From: Miscanthus floridulus
Taxonomy: Eukaryota > Streptophyta > Magnoliopsida > Poales > Poaceae
Direction of reading: 5' to 3'
Assembly (NCBI RefSeq): GCF_019320115.1
Contig: NC_089595.1
Coordinates: forward strand, 114,349,162-114,413,161
DNA length: 64,000 bases
Both the position numbers and the translations under genes were made by a program. This document shows, piece by piece, positions 23,225 through 34,460 of this stretch. The notes below the pieces were generated by a model, which was given only the letters and a program-made list of their open reading frames with translations, was not told the origin of the DNA and did no database searches. Each line of letters opens with the position of its first letter. Positions within the stretch are counted from its first letter, which is position 1.

Positions 23225-23768
23225 TGTTAGATTTCTTAGGACTCAATCGAGTCAAGTTCACCAGATCGGGTACATAGAATAGGAATACATGTTCAAGATT
23301 TACAGTATATACACAAAACCTAATGCATGAACTACAGAGATATAAAAGGAAGAAAAGGGGTAGATGGAGTAGGAAGTCGCAGACCATCGAAGGCCGTAGT
23401 GGTGGAAGCGCCGGCCGCGGCCTCGTTCGCGGATGCCATCTGCGCGCCGGCAGCGATGTTCGGTGGAGAGAGGAGTCGGTGCAGTGGCGTCCTTGGCGGC
23501 GGCGTGTGCGTCGGGGTGGCGTTGCCGGCGTCGGTGGTGCTTCCCGTCGCTGGCAGCGCCCCTTCTCAAGATCGGGTTAGGGTTAGGATGTCGGTGGGGT
23601 GTCTGGCGGCGCGGTGAACCTCGTTCGCGAGCCCCGGCCCCTACCTTTCCTTTATAGCGCTGTGCGACGGGGGCCCACCAACCATGTAGGGTTGAGCGCC
23701 CCCGATCAGAGCGCGAGAACAAGGCCCAAAGGCCGTTGGGCCTAATGGCGTGGGAGATCAATCCAACA
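23225..23768 (-). repeat. 3' LTR of the Copia element
   Basis: 544 bp, minus-strand start TGTTGGATTGATCTCCCACG, end …AGAAATCTAACA. It contains CTATAAAGG, a TATA-like box, near 23650. On the plus strand the duplication GACAA lies on its left and the polypurine tract on its right. Confidence 0.92.
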
Positions 23769-23783
23769 TTCTCCCCCTTAATC
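23769..23783 (-). other. polypurine tract of the Copia element
   Basis: GATTAAGGGGGAGAA on the minus strand directly precedes the 3' LTR. Confidence 0.85.
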
Positions 23784-23983
23784 TCTCATCACTTTCTTCG
23801 TTCTTTAATTCTTACTCAAAACTTTTGATTTATATTTTTTTTTGCTTCCATCCTATTTCATCACAGATTAGTGCATAGAACTGTCCCATCGTCACAGCAA
23901 TTAGTGCCGTTAGACTAACAACTACAATACACTTCTCCGTTTTGAAATGTAAACTTTCTTTGGGCCCTTCGTATGTTCGGGAA

Positions 23984-26900
23984 TCATAGGCTTTCCCTTA
24001 AACCCATGCCGGCTACGTGTTCTCTGAACATGTTGGATAGTAAGCCCTTTGTGAGCGGATCCGCGAGCATTTTCTCTGTACTTATATGCTCAAGATTTAT
24101 TATATGATCATGAACTTTATCTTTCACAACATAGTACTTTATGTCAATGTGTTTGGCAGCACCACTTGACCTATTGTTGTGAGCATACTGTACCGCTGAA
24201 TTGTTATCACAATACAATCTCAGTGGTTCATTTATATTATCAATCACTTTCAATCTGGGTATGAATTTCTTCAGCCAATTCACCTGCCCCGTTGCCTCAT
24301 AGCATGCTACAAACTCGGCATACATTGTCGAGGATGTAGTTACGGTTTGTTTGGAGCTTTTCCACGATATAACCCCTCCTGCGAGAGTAAATACATATCC
24401 TGACGTGGATTTTCTTTCATCTCCCGCATAATCAGAATCTAAATACCCCTCTATCTGTAGGGTATCAAATCTTCTATACGTAAGCATGAGGCCTTTCGTA
24501 CCCTGCAAATAACGTAGGACTTTCTTCACTAAATTCCAATGTTCAATTCCTGGATTCTTTTGATATCTGTCAAGTAACCCGGTAACAAAAGTTAGGTCAG
24601 GGCGTGTACACACTTGAGCATATTGTAAACTTTCAACAGCTGAAGCATACAGTACCGCTTTCATTCGGTCAATTTTATATTGGTCTTGGGACATTGATGT
24701 TCCCCAAATCTATCGCCCTTGACTATAGGAGCAGGTGAAGGACTGCACGCATGCATACTAAATTTCTTTAGGACCTTTTCTATGTATGTCTTTTGCGATA
24801 ATCCTAGAATCCCTTTCTTCTGTCTCGGTGAATCTCTATTCCCAAAACGAACGAGGCCTCACCGAGATCTTTTATATCAAAGTTTGAGGACAAGAATTTC
24901 TTCGTTTCCATTAGTAGATTGATATCACTACTAGCAAGCAAGATATCATCCACATACAAAATTAGGAATATGTACTTTCCATTCTTGAACTTTGCGTAAA
25001 CGCAATTGTCCTCAATATTTTCCTTAAACCCAAAACCTTTTATCATTCTATCAAACTTCAAATACCACTGTCTTGAAGCTTGCTTCAATCCGTAGATTGA
25101 TTTCTTCATGCGGCATCCCATATTTTCCTTTCTTTTTACGATAAAACCTTTCGGTTGTGCCATATAAATATTTTCTTCCAAATCCCCATTTAGGAAAGTC
25201 GTCTTTACATCCATTTGATGTAACTCCAAATCATAGTGGGCTACAAGTGCCATTATAATTCTGAAGGAATCTTTACATGAGACTGAAGAAAACGTCTCAT
25301 TGTAATCAATTCATTCTCTTTACGTGAAGCCTTTCGCCACAAGTCGCGCTTTAAATCTTTCTATATTCCCTTGGGAGTCATATTTTGTTTTGTAGACCTA
25401 TTTACAGCCTACTGTTTTGGCTCCTTTAGGAATATTTTCTAAGTCCTAAACTTTATTGGTACTCATTGATTTCAATTCATCTTCCATGACCTTAAGCCAC
25501 TTTGATGAGTGGTCGCTTCTCATGGCTTCTTCAAATGAGGTGGGATCATCCTCCATCTGAAATTCTTCTGTTTCATAAACTTCATAGTCATCAATAATAG
25601 CTAATCTTCTTATTCTTTGAGACCTTCTAGGTGCCTCTAGCACTTGTTCCACATTGGGCTGTTGTTGTTCTTCCTCATGTGCAACATTTGGTTCTATAGG
25701 TTCCTCAAGGATAGGTTCCTCAAGGACTGGTTCCTCATATTCATTCATTATCACCACGAGAGAACTTGCAATAGGTGTTGGCACTACAGTGTCCTGCACT
25801 GTTGGTGCAACAGCAGCAGGTAGCGTGAAGAATGGTTCTTCAACCATCGGAGTGGGTACACGTACCCACTTTTCCTGTAGGCTGATTTCTCGTGCTACCA
25901 TGCTCCCCCTGATCATGTTATCCTCCAAGAACACAGCGTGTCTTATTTCTATAATCTTTGTATGTCTGTCAGGACAATAGAAACGATATCCTTTCGATCT
26001 TTCTGGATAGCCAATAAAATGGCAGCTGACTATCTTGGAGTCTAACTTTCCTATGTTTGGGTTAAACACTTTTGCCTCAGCTGGACAGCCCCACACACGT
26101 AAATGGTTAAGTGAGGGTTTCCTTCCTGTCCATAATTCATACAGTGTTTTAGGCACCGATTTACTTGGTACTCGATTAAGTATGTGAATGGCGGTTTTCA
26201 GTGCCTCCATCCATAAACTAATCGGTAATGTAGAGTAACTCATTATGCTTCTTACCATATCCATTAAGATACGGTTACGTCTTTCAGCCACTCCATTCTG
26301 CTGAGGCTCCCCCGGTGTGGAGTACTGAGCAACTATGCCATTTTCTTGTAGGAACCTTGCAAATGGTCCAGGAATTTGGCCATATGGGGTATGTTGCCCA
26401 TAGTACTCTCCACCTCGGTCTGATCGTACTATCTTGATTTTCTTATTGTGCTGATTTTTAACTTCAGCTTTAAATATTTTGAATTTATCCAATGCTTCCG
26501 ATCTTTCTTTAATTGGATAAATATTGCCATAACAAGAGTAGTCGTCTGTGAATGTTATAAACGAGTCAAAACCATCCACACTTTTCACAGGAAAAGGACC
26601 ACATATATCTGTGTGGATTATTTCTAAAATTCCTATGCTTCGTTTGGCATCTTTTTTAATTTTCTTGACATACTTTCATTTGATACAATCAACATATTGT
26701 TCTAAATCTGAAAATTCTAAGTGCGGGAGAATTGATTCCTTAACCAATCGTTCTATTCTTCCCCTCGAAATATGGCCCAAGCGACAATGCCATAATTTCG
26801 AAGAGACATAATCAATTCTCTTTCGCTTCTTAATTACATTCGCAGATGAGGAATCATTCACATTCTCATCACATACATTGTTCGCATTCTCAGCAAGAGA

Positions 26901-28223
26901 TAATAAATAAAGCTTATCTTGTCGGAAGGCAAGACCAACACATTTATTATCAACCAGTATGTTACACTTGCCACCACCAAAGTGGCAATCAATTCCATCA
27001 TCATCAAGTTTCGAATTGCTTATCAAATTTCTACACAAAGAGAGAACATAAAGTAGTTCTTTAAGTCTAAGTACAAAACCACTATTCAATTCTAAAGAAA
27101 AAACTCCAATGGCTTCAACATTGGCTTGCACTCCATTTACAACTTTAATCGTTCTTTTTCCTCTTTGCAAGGTTCTCGCCCCACTTAACCCCTGTAAGGA
27201 ATTTGCAACATGAGTAGTTGCACCTGAATTAACCCACCAAGTGGATTTATCATAACATAAATACATGAATTCATCTACAAATATAATAAATTCATCACCT
27301 TTCTTTAGCAGAGATTTTAGAAAGTCTGGACAATCCCTCTTGTAGTGTCCCTTCTTGAAGCAGTGCTTGCACTGATCTTTTTCAGCTCCACCATACTGCT
27401 GATTCTCAGAATCCTAGGGTTTTTTTCCCTGTGAATTGGAGGAAGAGGCCTTATCCCACTTAGGTTTCCCTTGTGGTTTAGAATTCTTGCCATTAAAGTT
27501 CTTTCTTTTGTTATCCTTCACAAAATGAGCGGATTCACCTTGTGAGGACTTTATCCTCTCCTCTTCTTGAGCACACATTGAGATGAGTCTTTCTATGCCC
27601 CATCTTTCAGGCTGCAAATTGTAATTCACAATGAAGGTGTCATATTCTTTTGGCAAAGAAGCAAAAATCAAATGAATCAGGAAATCCTCCTCCTTCAAAT
27701 TCATTTTCTTTAGCTTAGATACCGTAGTGTTCATCTTCAAAATGTGCTCTCTTATGCTACCACCAGTGAATTTCTCATTCACAAGCTTTTTAATCAGTGA
27801 ACTTGTAGTGGCCTTGGTAGACCCAGTAAACTAACTCTTGATTTTCTCAAGATATTCTTTAGCAGTAGCACATTCAGGGATTGAGCCCCTTATCTGTTCT
27901 TCTATGGTGGCCTTAGCCACCAACAGGCATTTGCGGTTGGAGAGAGTCCATTGCCTATGTTTAAGGTCATATTTCATTCTTATTTCAGTATGATCACGCT
28001 TTCGAGCAGCGAAATCAGCGTCAGATTCATTTTTACCTCTCACTGGGTCTTCTGGCTCAGTAGGACACGGTGAGGTGATGGCAAAATCGACCTCTCCCAA
28101 CGCAAGTTCCAATTTATACTTCTCCCGCCACATACGGTGATTGGTCCCATTGAGTGTCGGGATGTTGGCAATGTTCATAATGCATTTGCCTCCTGAAATC
28201 ACACCAGAGTAAGTAAGAAACAT
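23984..28223 (-). pseudogene. Copia gag-pol, inactivated
   Basis: In order on the minus strand: Gag from 28223 (NIANIPTLNGTNHRMWREK), a CCHC knuckle CKHCFKKGHYKRDC near 27350, and protease WWVNSGATTHVANS near 27240. Integrase follows with the HCRLGH zinc part and D-D-E residues in HTDICGP, VRSDRGGEY and NGVAERRNR. Reverse transcriptase has LYVDDILLA near 24940, and RNase H ends near 23984 (SGYVFTLAGGVISWKSSKQ, HIDIKYY, DPLTKGL). In-frame stops occur at 27831, 27414 and 26676, with further stops and shifts at about 25440-25250 and 24800-24700. The protease carries Asn in place of the catalytic Asp. The element is therefore defective at several points. Confidence 0.9.
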
Positions 28224-28679
28224 TTATACATAAAATTTTATGCTTTAACTCAACGTTGGTCAAATTAAAACTTATAATTCATCCATGCAAACATTTTACA
28301 TCACCGTTGGGCAGAAGTAAAATTAATGCACAATTCTCATGGATCAAAATTATAATATTATTATTAACAACGTTGGTCAGAAAATAACATCATAATCTCA
28401 TCAAAATTATCAGAAATTCATCACTTCTCTTAAAATTAAATTATCCCGTTGGTTCAAATTTAATTAAAAGAGAACGAAAATTATCATGCACAGCGGAAAC
28501 ATTAATAATCTTTCATATTATTATTTTCCAGAAGCACGGAGTACTTTACTGTTTTCTGGCAAAATATCGTTGGATAATATTTGCACAGAAAAAAATTGTA
28601 TCAAAATCATTCATATTCATCAAAAAATATGCATTAAAATTGCTCCTGGAAAAGTAATAACAAAAAAAAATTCTTTCAT

Positions 28680-29160
28680 TTTAGCCCAGCGCGGCGCAGC
28701 TCGCCCATACGCGCGGCCCAGCCAGTAGCGCGCGCTGTAGCGGCCCATCTGTCCGCGCCCGCACAGGCCGCACCCAGGCCGCAACCTGGGCCTGGGCCGG
28801 CAACGGCCTGAGCATCCGTGGCCGTTGGTTCTGATCGAACGGTCGCGCGCGCGGATAGGGAGAACAAAAACCCTGCCCGCAGCCGCGCCCTCCAAACCCT
28901 AGTTCACTTCTCTCTCTCTTCGCTCCTCACACAGCAGCGAGGCGAGCGGGCGGTGGAGCGAGCATGGCGCCGTCGCCGGCCCCCTCGCCGGCGCGCGTGC
29001 TCCCCAACGGGTGAGCACGCCGCCGTCGAGCGGCCAGGCCACGGCGCCCCTTTGGCCGAGCCCGGCGAGCAGCGCCCCGAATCGGCTCTTCTTCTCCCGC
29101 GCCGGCGAAGGGCCGGTTCGGCTCTTCTTCTCCCGCGCCGGCAAAGGTGAGTCCGCCCCC
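28680..29160. other. GC-rich gene-like segment in the Copia leader
   Basis: This part of the 1.3-kb leader reads on the plus strand, antisense to the element, like the start of a plant gene. There is a CCAAACCCTAGTTCAC-type leader, a CT-rich run, then ATG at 28963 with an Ala/Pro/Ser-rich peptide before GGTGAGCACG. A 33-36 bp unit (GGCTCTTCTTCTCCCGCGCC) is repeated near 29083 and 29119. It may be a captured gene fragment; no product is recognised. Confidence 0.4.
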
Positions 29161-29546
29161 TTTTTTTCTTCTTCCCCGTCCTTTCTCTCTTCTGGGATTA
29201 ACCCGTGGTGGGGATGGGGAAAAATTAGGGTTAAGGATTTGCTTTTCGATTCGATTTTGCCGATTCGGTTTTCTGTTCTTTTGATTTCTTTTCTTTTTGT
29301 TCATCCGAATGGGAAACTAGGATTAGGGTTAGTGTTCCGACCCTTCTTTTCTTTCTTCTTCCCCTTCTTCCCTCTTCGGATTTGGGTCTGATTTTCTCTT
29401 ATCCGAAAGGATTTAGATCTAGGGTTCGGGTTACTTTGACCGATTTGAAATCGGTTTGATTTGATTTCTTTCTTTCGCCCGATTCAAAAACGAATGTCTC
29501 TGTTCTTCTTTCTATTTTCTTTTTCCCGATCCGGTTTCTTCTCTAA

Positions 29547-29562
29547 CCTGGCTCTGATACCA
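29547..29562 (-). other. primer binding site of the Copia element
   Basis: TGGTATCAGAGCCAGG on the minus strand follows the 5' LTR end by one base and matches the plant initiator-Met primer site. Confidence 0.9.
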
Positions 29563-29563
29563 T

Positions 29564-30107
29564 TGTTAGATTTCTTAGGACTCAATCGAGTCAAGTTCAC
29601 CAGATCGGGTACACAGAATAGGAATACATGTTCAAGATTTACAGTATATACACAAAACCTAATGCATGAACTACAGAGATAAAAAAGGAAGAAAAGGGGT
29701 AGGTGGAGTAGGAAGTCGCAGACCATCGAAGGCCGTAGTGGTGGAAGCGTCGGCCGCGGCCTCGTTCGCGGATGCCATCTGCGCGCCGACAGCGACGTTC
29801 GGTGGAGAGAGGAGTCGGTGCAGTGGCGTCCTTGGCGGCGGCGTGTGCGTCGGGGTGGCGTTGCCGGCGTCGGTGGTGCTTCCCGTCGCTGGCAGCGCCC
29901 CTTCTCAAGATCGGGTTAGGGTTAGGATGTTGGTGGGGTGTCTGGCGGCGTGGTGAACCTCGTTCGCGAGCCCCGGCCCCCACCTTTCTTTTATAGCGCT
30001 GTGTGACGGGGACCCACCTACCATGTAGGGTTGGACGCCCCCGATCAGGACGCGAGAACCAGGTTCAAAGGCCGTTGGGCCTAATGGCGTGGGAGATCAA
30101 TCCAACA
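29564..30107 (-). repeat. 5' LTR of the Copia element
   Basis: 544 bp, about 96% identical to the copy at 23225-23768. It contains CTATAAAAG (TATA box) near 29990 on the minus strand and is followed by the primer site. The duplication GACAA abuts its right end. Confidence 0.92.
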
Positions 30108-31025
30108 GACAAGCCCATCGAGCCGTCGAGCCCAGGAGCGCGCCGGCCAGATGGAGAAGCTGCTGAACAGACCGGATTGTCGAGCTCAGGAGTGCGCCAA
30201 TCCGGTGGGGAAGCTGAGGAGCAGGTCGGGTCGTCGAGCCTAGGAGTGCGCCGACCCAGGAAGCCCAACGCAAGGTTCTTCGGCCCAGTATGGTCCAACC
30301 AGTAGACAGATGGAGAGGGCGAGCTGAGCGTATATGTGATTCGTTGTTGAGAGGAAGAGGGCATCGAACAGAATTGTAAACACTATTGTTCTTCTTGCTA
30401 AGCACTCATCGTCTGGTTCCCACCTCTTGCTGGGCTTCCGATCCCCAATTCCGTTTCCTCTGCATCCCATCCCTCCTTGCTGCTAACAATGAAGCAAGGG
30501 TGACCGACGAATGATAGCTTCTAATTGGTTCTCCCCGTTGGCTGGGAAGTCAACAGAGTTGAGGTCTAGCGTCTGCAACGCGGGGAAGCCGGCGAATCCT
30601 ACGGGGAGAGGTGGGATGTTGCAGCATACCAGCCGCAGGGACATGAGACCACCGAAGGAGAAGATGGAGGAGTGGAGGTTGAAATAGTCTGATCTGAGTT
30701 GGCCACACATGTCGATGGACTCGACGCGGCAGCGGGGGAGCGCGACGAGCCAGTCGTCGATGCGGCCGGCAGACGCCTCGTCGACGTAGATGTCGAAGAG
30801 GGAGACGCGGGGGCCGATGTAGCGGAGGAGGACGCTGTCGACGACGGAAGGGTGCGTGCCGAGGGGGAAGGAGAGGGAGATCACCGAGAGCGACTTCCAG
30901 GCGCGGGAGAGCGCGGAGGTGCGCACGGCGTCCCGGAGGTCGAGGCGGACGAGGATCTCGTCCTGCATCGCTGCCGGGAGGATGGAGAGCCGGTCTTCCG
31001 CCGCCGCCGCCCGCTTCGGCTCCAT

Positions 31026-31380
31026 CACGCCTCCAGTCCCAGACTCTCCGCCTCTCCGCGAGGCAGCTACTCCAGGCAGAGCCCGCCGCCGGCGACGGCT
31101 CCCTCTCCACTCGGTCTCCCCCTCCCTGCGTGCGTCGGCGCCTCCAACGGTCTAGCCTGCTAATGGCCCATTTCTCTACGTGCGGAAACAACAGCAGCTG
31201 GGAGGCCCGGCCCATTCGGATTTGGCCCATTTCTTCCGAACAGTCTCAACGCTTCCGCTCTTGAATCCGCAACGAGCATCTTCTGACTAGTCTAGCGCTC
31301 CTCACAGAATCTGCGCTCCGCCTCCTCCCTTATCCGAAGCCTCCAGCCTCCCTCTCGATTCCACCTCCAAGCTCCGATCC
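31026..31380. promoter_or_regulatory. 355-bp divergent intergenic region, F-box copy B / ureG
   Basis: The F-box start (minus) and the ureG start (plus) lie 355 bp apart and diverge. The stretch must hold the 5' UTR and core promoter of ureG. No clear TATA box was found, which is common for housekeeping genes. Confidence 0.45.
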
Positions 31381-34029
31381 ATGGCGTCTCACGATCACCA
31401 CCACTCCCACTCCCACTCCCACGACCACCACCATTCCCACGGGTGCGCGCGCGTGTGCCATCCCTCTTAGTCTTCCGCGATCTCGGTCGCTCTCTGCACA
31501 TCTGATTCGACGCACGCTTGGTGTGGTTTTGCTGCGCTTTCAGGGACGGCGGTGACCATGCAGCGGGGGGATCGTGGGTAGGGGAGGACGGCCGCGTGTG
31601 GCACTCCCACGACGGCCTAGCGCCCCACTCCCACGAGCCCATCTACTCCCCCGGCGACTTCACCAAGCGCGCGCCGCCGCTCACCTCGCGCAACTTCGCT
31701 GACCGCGCCTTCACCGTCGGCATTGGCGGCCCCGTCGGCACCGGGTGAGCTCAGCTGCTTTCTACTACTTGCTTTTACTCCTTCCAATCGCTGGTAGTCG
31801 ACATCTCATAATTCCGGCGCGGTTATTTGGCGGAGGCTGTGAAATTGCGACGGCCGGAGAAACGCGTCTCCACTGCATTCGTGTTGAAGTTGTTTCTTAA
31901 TTCCTACTTGCACCGCAGCACCGGTGCAAATTTCAGATTAGTCTTTAGGTTTGTTTTTATGGAAGCTGCTGGACGTCGTTGGGATCTTTGTCGATAAAGC
32001 GCTTGCCTGTGTTCATACCCTTTCATTGACTTTGTTCCTGAAGCTCCATCCTGACATTTGGAGTGGTTAGTTGATGTGATTAATTTGGAACATTGCATGT
32101 AAGCACACGTTCATGTTGTAGCCTGAATAACATTCTACTGCTGAAACCAACAAACTTCGTTGTCTATGCATTGACCAGCTACATTTACAGTTATATGGTT
32201 CCTAACACTTCTATGAACATTTTTCCTTATTCAGGAAAACTGCCCTGATGTTAGCATTATGCAGATTCCTACGCGACAAGTATAGTCTTGCAGCTGTGCG
32301 TGGCATGACTCTTCCCTCTGATTCTTTTACAGAAGTTATCTAGTTTCCTCACCAAACTGAAAATGCAATGCTACATAAGATTTTCTGCATGCCCGGTCAT
32401 ATGATTTCAAGATGTCCATCTATAATGTAGTGCTTCAGTTTTGCCCCTGCTTCTGATCTTTAGACTTTTCACTTGTAAAAGTAGGTCTTATTATCACATT
32501 TCTGATAATTCAACTTAAACCAATGCATGTTTCCCTGTCTAAATCAGTGACTACCTGCGCGCTGCGCTGATATAGAAATTTTTGCACTTTTCTTCTTGGA
32601 TCATTTTCCAAAGCATAAAATATACACAATGGGTTTTTTTTTTTTCTATTTGTTCCCTTCATATTCAGGTCACAAATGATATATTCACAAAAGAAGATGG
32701 AGAATTCTTAATAAAACATGGAGCTCTGCCTGAAGAGCGCATACGTGCAATAGAAACTGGAGGTTGCCCTCATGCGGCTATTCGTGAAGATATCAGCATA
32801 AATCTTGGTCCTCTTGAGGAGCTATCGAACTTGTACAAAGCTGATTTGCTACTCTGTGAATCTGGGGGAGGTATATTTTTTACTGGATCCAAACTAAACT
32901 TAGGTCATTCCTATTGTTATGGATATATCCGTATCAACCTATGGTGTGTTTTTTACTGGATCCAAACTAAATTCAGGTCATTCCTATTGTCTTGGATATA
33001 TCCATGTAAACGTACCTATCCATCTAAATGTTATTTTAGAGTAATGTTAGTTTCTACTGGGATCCAGGGGCAGAGCTTTGCTGAGGCCAACATTGGCCAT
33101 GGCCTCCCTCTCTTTTTGCAAACTCCACTAAATGTACACACTATCAGCTAGTTAAGCTTTGGATTAATCTATCTAGCTGTTTTGGCCCTTGCTCAATTTA
33201 CGTGCAAGCTCCGCCACACGCTGGGATCATGCTGCTTCTCTGTCTGTCTCATGTTTGATATTGGACATGAGAATATGCTTCTTTCAAGTTCGTGCATAAA
33301 AGAAAATTTTGCATTCCTGTTCTACTGTTTTTTTCCAAAATAGTGTCCTGGGTTACCTTTCTTTTCCAAAACTCAACAATCCAGCATTAAAGAGCGCCAT
33401 TGTGCATTTCCCATGCAGATAACTTGGCAGCTAACTTCAGCAGAGAATTAGCAGACTACATAATCTACATTATTGATGTCTCTGGTGGGGACAAGATACC
33501 AAGAAAAGGTGGCCCTGGTATAACACAGGCTGATCTTTTGGTGCGTCATACTGTATTTGCCAGCATCATTTATAACCGTGTGCACTTAGCTTCATTTGTA
33601 ACTACGTGAACCTATTTTGACTTTTGGCACACTGGTCATATTTTACTTGGCTGGCATAAAATTCCAACTTTTCTGAACAAAGGTAATAAACAAGACAGAC
33701 CTAGCACCTGCTGTTGGAGCTGATCTGGCTGTAATGGAACGAGACGCCCTTCGCATGCGGGAAGGAGGGCCCTTTGTGTTTGCGCAGGTTCAAGATCAAA
33801 CTATGCACATCTTTAGTATTCTTCATTTTTTTCTCATGACTTCATGCTAGTTGCAAGGAACAGGGTTGCATGTTCGAAGACATTTTACTTTCACTGAAAC
33901 CAGTGACGATGGCATCTTTATATAATAATTATTATTATTATGCAGGTGAAACATGGAGTGGGCGTGGAGGAGATCGTGAATCAGATTTTGCAGGCGTGGG
34001 AAATTGCGACTGGTAATAAGCGCCGATAA
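31381..34029 (+). CDS. ureG: urease accessory protein UreG (GTPase), seven exons
   Basis: Exons at 31381-31442, 31544-31744, 32235-32295, 32669-32870, 33419-33540, 33683-33787 and 33946-34029 all have GT-AG borders and join to 837 nt, giving 278 residues plus TAA. The N-terminus is His-rich ([19 protein letters not shown]), as in plant UreG, and likely binds nickel or zinc. The P-loop is GGPVGTGKTAL, the conserved nickel-site motif is [25 protein letters not shown] follows, and NKTDL is the guanine-specificity motif. UreG hydrolyses GTP in a complex with UreD and UreF to load two Ni ions into apo-urease in the cytosol. The length is normal for plants and no lesion is seen. An AATAAA lies at 34123. 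It is the best-preserved gene in the window. Confidence 0.96.
32875..33010. repeat. tandem duplication in ureG intron 4
   Basis: A unit of about 74 bp beginning TTTTTTACTGGATCC occurs at 32875 and again at about 32949, with few differences. It starts immediately after the exon 4 donor. Confidence 0.75.
33065..33220. mobile_element. MITE in ureG intron 4
   Basis: About 156 bp with inverted ends of type GGGGCAGAGCTTTGC and GCAAGCTCCGCCAC. The 8-bp duplication CTGGGATC flanks it (33057-33064 and 33221-33228). The 8-bp length suggests hAT, though a 9-bp Mutator duplication cannot be excluded. Confidence 0.65.
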
Positions 34030-34119
34030 GATCTCGTGATTTGGACATATGTTGGATGCAGATTTGGATGTGGATCTGGTTGACTCGGCAATTCCACATG
34101 CATAGACCATCTGCTGGTT

Positions 34120-34335
34120 TCTCAATAAAATTTTGCGTCATTTGGTGCTAATTGTACTTGAGAAGTAGAGACATGGAGTCTTAAAATTCCATCCTTGGGT
34201 TAAATGGATATTCGAGGTCTCCTTTTCTCTCAATAAATTTTGCATCATTTGTTGCAACTGTACTTGAGAAGTAGAGACATGTAGTCTTAAATTCCATACT
34301 TGAGTTGAATGGCATATTCGAGATCTCCTTTTTCT
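34120..34335 (+). repeat. duplicated 3' UTR / poly(A) signal segment of ureG
   Basis: A unit of about 108 bp starting TCTCAATAAA, with GTACTTGAGAAGTAGAGAC and a TTCGAG(G/A)TCTCC end, is present twice in tandem (34120-34227 and about 34229-34335). Each copy carries an AATAAA. Confidence 0.75.
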
Positions 34336-34460
34336 GTTTTTATAAACGCAATACAGACGTCGACGTTCACATAGGATGCACACCACAATCTACCCTATGC
34401 GCCTGAGTGAGCTTTGAGAATTCGGTATTACTGTAGCGCTCTGGACTACGAGTGGGAGAT

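Larger units (their letters stand above)
23225..30107 (-). mobile_element. full-length Copia LTR retrotransposon (6.9 kb)
   Basis: Two 544-bp LTRs bound an internal region with primer site, leader, gag, protease, integrase, reverse transcriptase, RNase H and polypurine tract, all on the minus strand. The 5-bp duplication GACAA is perfect (23220-23224 and 30108-30112). By eye the LTRs differ at about 20 of 544 positions, mostly transitions, which suggests insertion on the order of one to two million years ago if a usual grass LTR rate applies. The coding region has several stops and frameshifts, so it cannot move on its own. Confidence 0.93.
23177..30488. mobile_element. solo LTR inserted in F-box exon, itself interrupted
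   Basis: The ends TGTTAGCA… and …TGCTAACA are flanked by a perfect 5-bp duplication ATGAA at 23172-23176 and 30489-30493. Taking out the inner Copia element and one copy of its duplication leaves about 424 bp without coding sequence. That fits a solo LTR left by recombination. Removing it restores the F-box codons exactly. Confidence 0.8.
22107..31025 (-). pseudogene. F-box/FBD-type LRR protein gene, copy B, split by retrotransposons
   Basis: The ATG at 31023-31025 starts an F-box (LSILPAAMQDEILVRLDLRDAVRTSALSRAWKSL) and leucine-rich region up to 30494. A nested retrotransposon block (23177-30488) interrupts the codons for LLH|ALDISD. The same exon resumes at 23176 and runs to about 22934, where a GT donor follows LTLFLP. 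A second exon at about 22631-22482 (VEIPYTLPFSFYNLKNLELS, NLQNLEIE|GT) and a third ending at 22107 (DWEFLNALW, ARVLVESKET, stop) complete an FBD-like C-terminus. The missing RHLW, compared with copy A, is an in-frame 12-bp loss. A GGTC duplication at 23068-23075 shifts the frame between SAYD and HGWRIGELP. Even without the insertions this copy would be broken. SCF substrate adaptor is the family role. Confidence 0.8.
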
